Of a stretch of 64,000 nt of DNA, positions 59,578 to 64,000 are shown piece by piece; position 1 is the stretch's first letter; each line of letters starts with the position of its first letter. A program made the translations under genes and the position numbers. The stretch lies in assembly GCA_035771175.1 (NCBI GenBank), contig CM069603.1, positions 23,102,286 to 23,166,285 of the forward strand. The letters run 5' to 3'. This stretch comes from Paratinospora sagittata. Lineage: Eukaryota; Streptophyta; Magnoliopsida; Ranunculales; Menispermaceae. A model generated the notes under the pieces. It searched no databases. It had not been told where the DNA came from and saw nothing but the letters and a program-made list of their open reading frames with translations.

Positions 59578-60484
59578 GGTTCTTGAGTGACATTTCGTAG
59601 GTGTTAACCTCCTAGTTTTCTAGGCTTGGTAATAGGGAAGATGAGGAGCCTTAGAGCACCGTGACATCGCATTTTTAGGTGGGTGTAAAACAAAACCAAA
59701 AGTGTGATTTTAATTTTTTTCAAAGACTGTTATCATAATATTTGGGTTTTCAAAACACTTTGAAAATTTCTTGTGTATTTGTCAAAATATCTATGTTTTT
59801 GAACATCAGTACATGCCAGAGATACTTCTACGACCTTTTCCTCGTATTGTCACCTACATCTATATGTCACAAAGCTTTTACACTTGTTTATACTATGCTC
59901 ACCTATCACCAAGACTTGACAATTCCTATTATCGTCCAAATTCATACATCCCATTTCACATGAATTTGGTGATAAGGGACATGGTCCAGTCAAGGAGATC
60001 TGTATGCAGTCTATTTGCAGATTCCTGTAGAAAATTGTCTACCACTATTATCCTTCGAGTTCTCATGTCCCATTCCATGTGAACTTGACGATACTGATGG
60101 TAAGTCGGCCTTCCGCAATAAACTGCTACACAATAGGTCCATAGGTTACCTTGTCTCGAGTTTTTCGTCAGTATTTGTGTGAGTTTGTTGTGTCCCATAC
60201 CAGGTCCAACTCATTAATTGTAAAGAAATCCACCGGACGAGTGGGCCTACCACAAATAGTCTAGCACACAACATCACACAACTTTTAGCATATCAGGAGC
60301 TGAGAATTCGACATGAAGTTTTTTTTTTCTTTTACAAAGTTTTACAAACTATTCAAACTGCTACAAGGATGCTTAAGATTTCTTCAAAATACTTCAACCT
60401 ACTACGAAGCTAACTTAAACTACTGCAAGATTACCTCAACAACTAAATATGAAATTTAAAATTTTAGATTAATCGTGAGAAAAA
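59578..60484 (-). other. Leader part of element F between the extra ORF and gag
   Basis: No clear gene. Three diverged copies of a block of about 110 bp seem present on the minus strand, each with a variant of tcacatggaatgggacatga (around 60180, 60075 and 59960). Short frames here (for example 60198-59956) are not supported by any motif. Confidence 0.4.
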
Positions 60485-61820
60485 CTATTGAGGAGGTAAG
60501 AATTTAAAATGTTCGGACAATAATTGAGATACTAATTGTTCCATGTTGGGAGAATATATAGGAGTCTCCATGAATTGCCCATCAAATGTTGGGTTAGGAA
60601 ACTGAGAAGCCCCAAGGTTGAGATTCAGATTCACTGACGAATCTTGTGCCTGTTGGGACGACTGTCAAAATTTTCTCTTACCTAAAAATGGATGAGTGAT
60701 CTTTGGTACTATGGCGTAGCATTCCTCGTGCCACTTGAGTAGTGAGTCGATAACCTATTTATTTTCTTTAAGGCTGCGATTGTATTCTTCAAACTGGTCT
60801 CTCATGTTTTTCATCATTTGCTCCTCGGTTACCGGCATCATTTCTCTCATTTGATCCATAAGTGGTTGTCGGTTGTCAGTATTGGTTTCTTGTGTATTGG
60901 ATGGAGAAAAGTATTCTTCTGTAGGAGGGTCTACCTCCTCTTCCGGAGTATCAAAGAAATCAAGGTTAAAGTCTTCGAGGTCTTTTGGAGGAGTGTAGAC
61001 CTTTATTTCTGGAAAATCTTCTTATTCAGTTGGCACACTTCCTTGCCTCTTAACCGCGAGACTTCCCTTGGTTCCACTTGAGTTCAACACGGTTTCGGTG
61101 ACGTCACCGTACAAGGGAGATGTTATCTCAATTGAGCTAGAAAAAACTTCGAAACGACAGAACACTTTGTTTAGTAGTGCTCCGTATGGAAGACAGGTTC
61201 GTTCCCGAGTGCAATGTGCCATATGGCGTAGAATGATAAAAGGAAGATTCACATGAATTTCTTTCACCAAATAGTATGCCGAAAAACATTGAGGATGAGT
61301 GGTAATAGACCTTTTACCAGGTTGGGGTAAAATGTTTGACATGATTACTTGAATAAGAGGGTTATATTGCTCTTTGATTTCTTTCGTAAAAATCCTAGTG
61401 ACAATGAAGTCAGGCCGGGAAGCAAGACACCTAAACAAATTTTGAGAGCTTGGGACCGCACTTACCCTGCCTCAAGACGTATAAATATCGCAGGGTGGTC
61501 CTCTCTCAGGGATTTTTAAAATTTTTGACAATATTTCGTACGTGAGGGTTATATCAATTCGATTTACCTTTGTAGTGATGGTGAAAGTATCCTAGTTTTT
61601 GACAGTCAAATTTTTCTTAAAATGAGGTAAAAGAAGACAGAAAAATGCACCTTGAAAGATTTATGGCTGGTGTTCAACCTAAGGCTGCAAGTTTGTCGTT
61701 GAGCATTGGGTAGTATTCTTCTGGTAAAATTACTAGTCTTCCAGTTTGGACTGGAATAAAAGAGAAAGATCTGAGTCGAGGAGGATGAGAACTTTCACTT
61801 TCACTTTAGTCTTCGCTCCA
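60485..61820 (-). pseudogene. Extra leader ORF of element F, distant relative of the plant transposon protein family
   Basis: Minus strand. The first ATG after a TATA box is at 61820, and the coding frame is recovered after one shift: SFSFIPVQTGRLVILPEEYY. Later parts read FTITTKVNRIDITLTYEILS, PDFIVTRIFTKEIKEQYNPL, QCFSAYYLVKEIHVNLPFII, RTCLPYGALLNKVFCRFEVF, then a tail of acidic and Gln-rich pieces (FDTPEEEVDPPTEEYFSPSN, PLMDQMREMMPVTEEQMMKN) ending in a stop at 60485-60487. The central block (VNLPFII...LPYGALL) is like the domain found in ORF2 of element A and in many repeat-associated plant proteins; that assignment is from memory of the family. At least six stops or frameshifts. Not expected in a chromovirus. 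Confidence 0.6.
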
Positions 61821-61951
61821 TCAAGTTTTTTTTTGGCGATGAAATTTGGAGAGAAATAAAATGTATGAAATAGAAAAGAGGTATAGATCTAAGAAAGAAG
61901 GGAGACAAGAGAGGTGAGGAGGGTGAGTGAAGGAACTCCCATCCTCTCTCT

Positions 61952-61960
61952 CTATTTATA
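61952..61960 (-). promoter_or_regulatory. TATA box before the extra leader ORF of F
   Basis: Minus strand TATAAATAG followed by a GA-rich then CT-rich stretch (61950-61860), which looks like an ordinary plant promoter and 5' leader. It lies 190 bp inside the primer site, not in the LTR, and about 130 bp before the ATG. Confidence 0.6.
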
Positions 61961-62141
61961 AAAAAATATAAGGGGGGGTTGCTTAAAAAAATAAGGGGGC
62001 CGACCTCACCTGGCCGGCAACCAGTCCGGGTAAATTTTTTTCTTTTATATAATATATATGTAGATATTATAAATAATATATATATATATATATTAAATTA
62101 AAATTTGTATTATTTAAAAATAAGGGTGGGTCGTCTCCAAG

Positions 62142-62158
62142 ACCATGCTCTGATACCA
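62142..62158 (-). other. Primer binding site of element F, initiator Met-tRNA type
   Basis: Minus strand TGGTATCAGAGCATGGT, an exact match to the usual Met-tRNA primer site core (TGGTATCAGAGC). It follows the LTR end after 7 bases. Confidence 0.9.
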
Positions 62159-62165
62159 TAATAAT

Positions 62166-63340
62166 TGTCACACCCCACCTTATTGATCCAGCACGAGATG
62201 CGGCAGTTAGGGTGTCGAGTGTTCAAACCTCTCGATCAAAGTTGCACATATAGAAGAATAGTGGCCCACATCAACAATAATATAGTGGAAACTATTAGGA
62301 AAAATACTATTATATTGAAAACATAGAGTTTGTTAATTATTACATTCGATTATAGCATAAAGACAACGGGAAGATAACAAGGGCGAAGCCCTTACAAAAG
62401 TACCAAACCAACAAAAAAGGAGTAGTCAAAAGAAAGGCATCTAGAAGCCTAGAACCACTACCACCATAGCTAGACCGATCTGATAGGACCTGGAAAGAGT
62501 ACAAAAAAAAAGTCCCTACATGGACCAGGTTTGGCCATAACCCACAGAATAATTCCAACTTGACCCATCTTAATTCCCTGGAAAGATTAGCAACGGGGTG
62601 AGCTCAACAACTCAGTGAGATCAAGCAGGGTAAACAAGTTTTACATGCATAATAATAAGTGCAGAACAACAGTCATGAAAGAGTTATACCACAACAATAC
62701 AATCAAGCAACGATATGAATGAAATGTGGTCACACAACATCACAGGCCAGGAATCATGCACTTGCAACCTGTGACTCGAGGAACTGATACAATATCCAGC
62801 AACTGAGAGGTCTCATGTGTTCCAGTGCTAATCAGAGATAGTGTCACCTTCGGATCCAACATAATAGCATAGCACCCAATAATACATTTATAATAATTCA
62901 TGGTCCAGCATAACGACATAATACCCATGGTTATGAATTTAACATTTATGATAGATAGCCTCATGCATGAAGTAAAACATAGTAATAGATATGATGCATG
63001 ATGCTATGTAATTCATTATTAAACAAGTAAGAAATGCAAACCTAGCCTTCATTACCCACCTTAACACACTTGTAGTAGCGTAGCATTTTCTTTTAACTTC
63101 TTGAAGTGTGCAGGGACACAAGAGAGTGCAAAGGGTCGAGTGGAAGAGTAAAGAGGGAGGGGGCCGGTGAGGAGAAATGAGGGTTGGGGACAATCCTTTC
63201 CTTGGGACCGTCCCACTATGGGGGTCTATACTTTTTTTGAGAGAGTCTTTTAAGGCTACTTTCACTTGTTGAAATTACATCTGTAGGGTTTTCAAGCAGT
63301 TAAATTAGTTTTATAGTAGAAAAAGTGGAGGGTGTTACAA
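62166..63340 (-). repeat. 5' LTR of element F
   Basis: 1175 bp, minus strand TGTAACACCCTCCACTTT to GGGTGTGACA. Near 62598-62616 it holds a TGAGT...GCTCA hairpin followed by a pyrimidine-rich run and ccaggg, as in the D and E LTRs, although the rest is not similar. Short frames on this strand (62340-62558, 62740-63265) are not supported. Confidence 0.88.
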
Positions 63341-63590
63341 TGATTATTTCAGATTGGAAAGAGTCGTTTGAGATTATGTGCGATGCTAGTAACTATGCAA
63401 TTGGGGACACAATTAGAATATATGAGAATTAGGTTAGATTAGAGAGAAGAGAAAAAAAAAAGGCAAGAGAAAAAGCTTGAAGAAGAACGAATTGCAGGTT
63501 TTGAAGCTTGAAGAAGTATATGGTTTCTCACTTGAGAAAGGGGTTTCTTCACTTTTTCTTCCATTTAAAGTTTGTTTTGGTGATTTCTTT
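63341..63590 (+). mobile_element. Athila scraps: RNase H end fused to an LTR piece
   Basis: 63344-63412 reads IISDWKESFEIMCDASNYAI, the Athila RT/RNase H boundary as in element B. It runs straight into aattagaatatatgagaatt and a stretch similar to LTR A 8660-8830 (gaattgcaggtttt, aaaggggtttcttcac). The two parts are thousands of bases apart in an intact element, so one deletion has joined them. Confidence 0.7.
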
Positions 63591-64000
63591 GTTGATGTAA
63601 CTATTCTCACCTGGTTTTGTTTTGATGATTACAAAAAACATACCTATGTTATCTAATCTCTTTGATATAGTTGTTTCATTGCTAACTAGATATATCAATT
63701 GGACTCAACTGCATTGTTAAAGCATGTGGAACGATCAATACCACTCAAAGATTCAAGAGCTTCATGGTTGTATATCTTTAGAATCCTAGCGTTGTAGAGT
63801 TAACATTTACATGTTCCAACCACACATGATCTGCATCTTTTTAAAATTCATGCATATAGATTATAATTCTTATGCATATACTTTATTACGTGATTAATCA
63901 TGCACGCACACATATTAAATTGTTAATTATGCTATCACATGATTAGAATTGTTCATCATGCATATTTTCATCTGTGATCAACATGCATTATTTTCACCAA
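63591..64000. other. Copia-like LTR start or unknown AT-rich sequence
   Basis: ttgatgtaactattctcacc and ttttgatgattacaaaaaac resemble the start of plant copia LTRs such as the minus-strand reading of 26050-26100. The rest is AT-rich. No gene. The window ends inside it. Confidence 0.35.

Larger units (their letters stand above)
54097..63340 (-). mobile_element. Element F: chromovirus with long leader and extra ORF, 3' LTR lost
   Basis: Minus-strand order: 5' LTR 63340-62166, Met-type primer site 62158-62142, TATA box 61960-61952, decayed ORF 61820-60485, non-coding stretch, gag, protease, RT, RNase H, integrase, chromodomain (ends 54832), then a further 700 bp with a small acidic ORF, and the break at about 54096. 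The distance from primer site to gag (about 2.6 kb) is far longer than usual in chromoviruses, where it is at most a few hundred bases. Confidence 0.8.

Noticed and set aside
61022..61960. A free-standing host gene with promoter
   Set aside because: The central protein block resembles repeat-associated proteins, and the segment lies between primer site and gag of one element on its sense strand; a host gene cannot be excluded but is less likely.
62060..62096. AT-rich run as an origin or regulatory element
   Set aside because: Simple AT repeats; nothing ties them to a function.
62340..63265. Frames inside the F LTR
   Set aside because: Short, no motif, positioned in an LTR.

Overview
This window looks like angiosperm nuclear heterochromatin. 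It is AT-rich and made almost entirely of nested, decayed LTR retrotransposons. I could find no intact host gene, tRNA, rRNA or CRISPR array. The species cannot be fixed from the sequence. Gag, protease, reverse transcriptase, RNase H, integrase and chromodomain motifs of plant Ty3/Gypsy elements are readable on both strands. Nearly every long frame is broken, many by TGG to TGA/TAG changes and frameshifts, as expected in methylated, silenced repeats.

Layout: 1-9577 is a plus-strand, non-autonomous Athila-type element (A). It has a partial 5' LTR, an Asp-tRNA-type primer site, two ORFs and a 3' LTR, and carries a solo chromovirus LTR (4760-7632). A sits inside the integrase of a plus-strand chromovirus whose 3' LTR ends at 13560. 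Next come a minus-strand chromovirus gag-pol fragment (13561-15782), a piece of copia LTR (15783-16617), a minus-strand chromovirus 3' LTR with part of pol (16618-21265), a GC-rich palindrome cluster and a copia LTR (21379-23236).

From 23512 to 43922 the host is a Tat/Ogre-like relic with a broken gag and a 43-44 bp minisatellite. Into it went a non-autonomous copia element (24377-35656, target duplication ggctt/tgctt) and, separately, a solo copia LTR (37401-42635, gagtc/aagtc). Each of these was later hit by chromovirus LTRs.

43923-45890 is the start of an Athila-like element (C). Its gag is interrupted at 45891 by a minus-strand autonomous Athila (B, 45891 to about 54096). B is fused at a rearranged junction to a minus-strand chromovirus (F, to 63340). 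F has an unusually long leader holding a TATA box and a decayed extra ORF. The last 660 bp are Athila RNase H and LTR scraps plus a copia-like sequence.

Points most worth a second look: arrays of small hairpins in the copia LTRs, with one covarying stem; the extra leader gene in F; a perfect 100-bp triplication of the integration-active LTR end of B; and a small hairpin followed by a pyrimidine tract and CAGG, shared by three dissimilar chromovirus LTR families.
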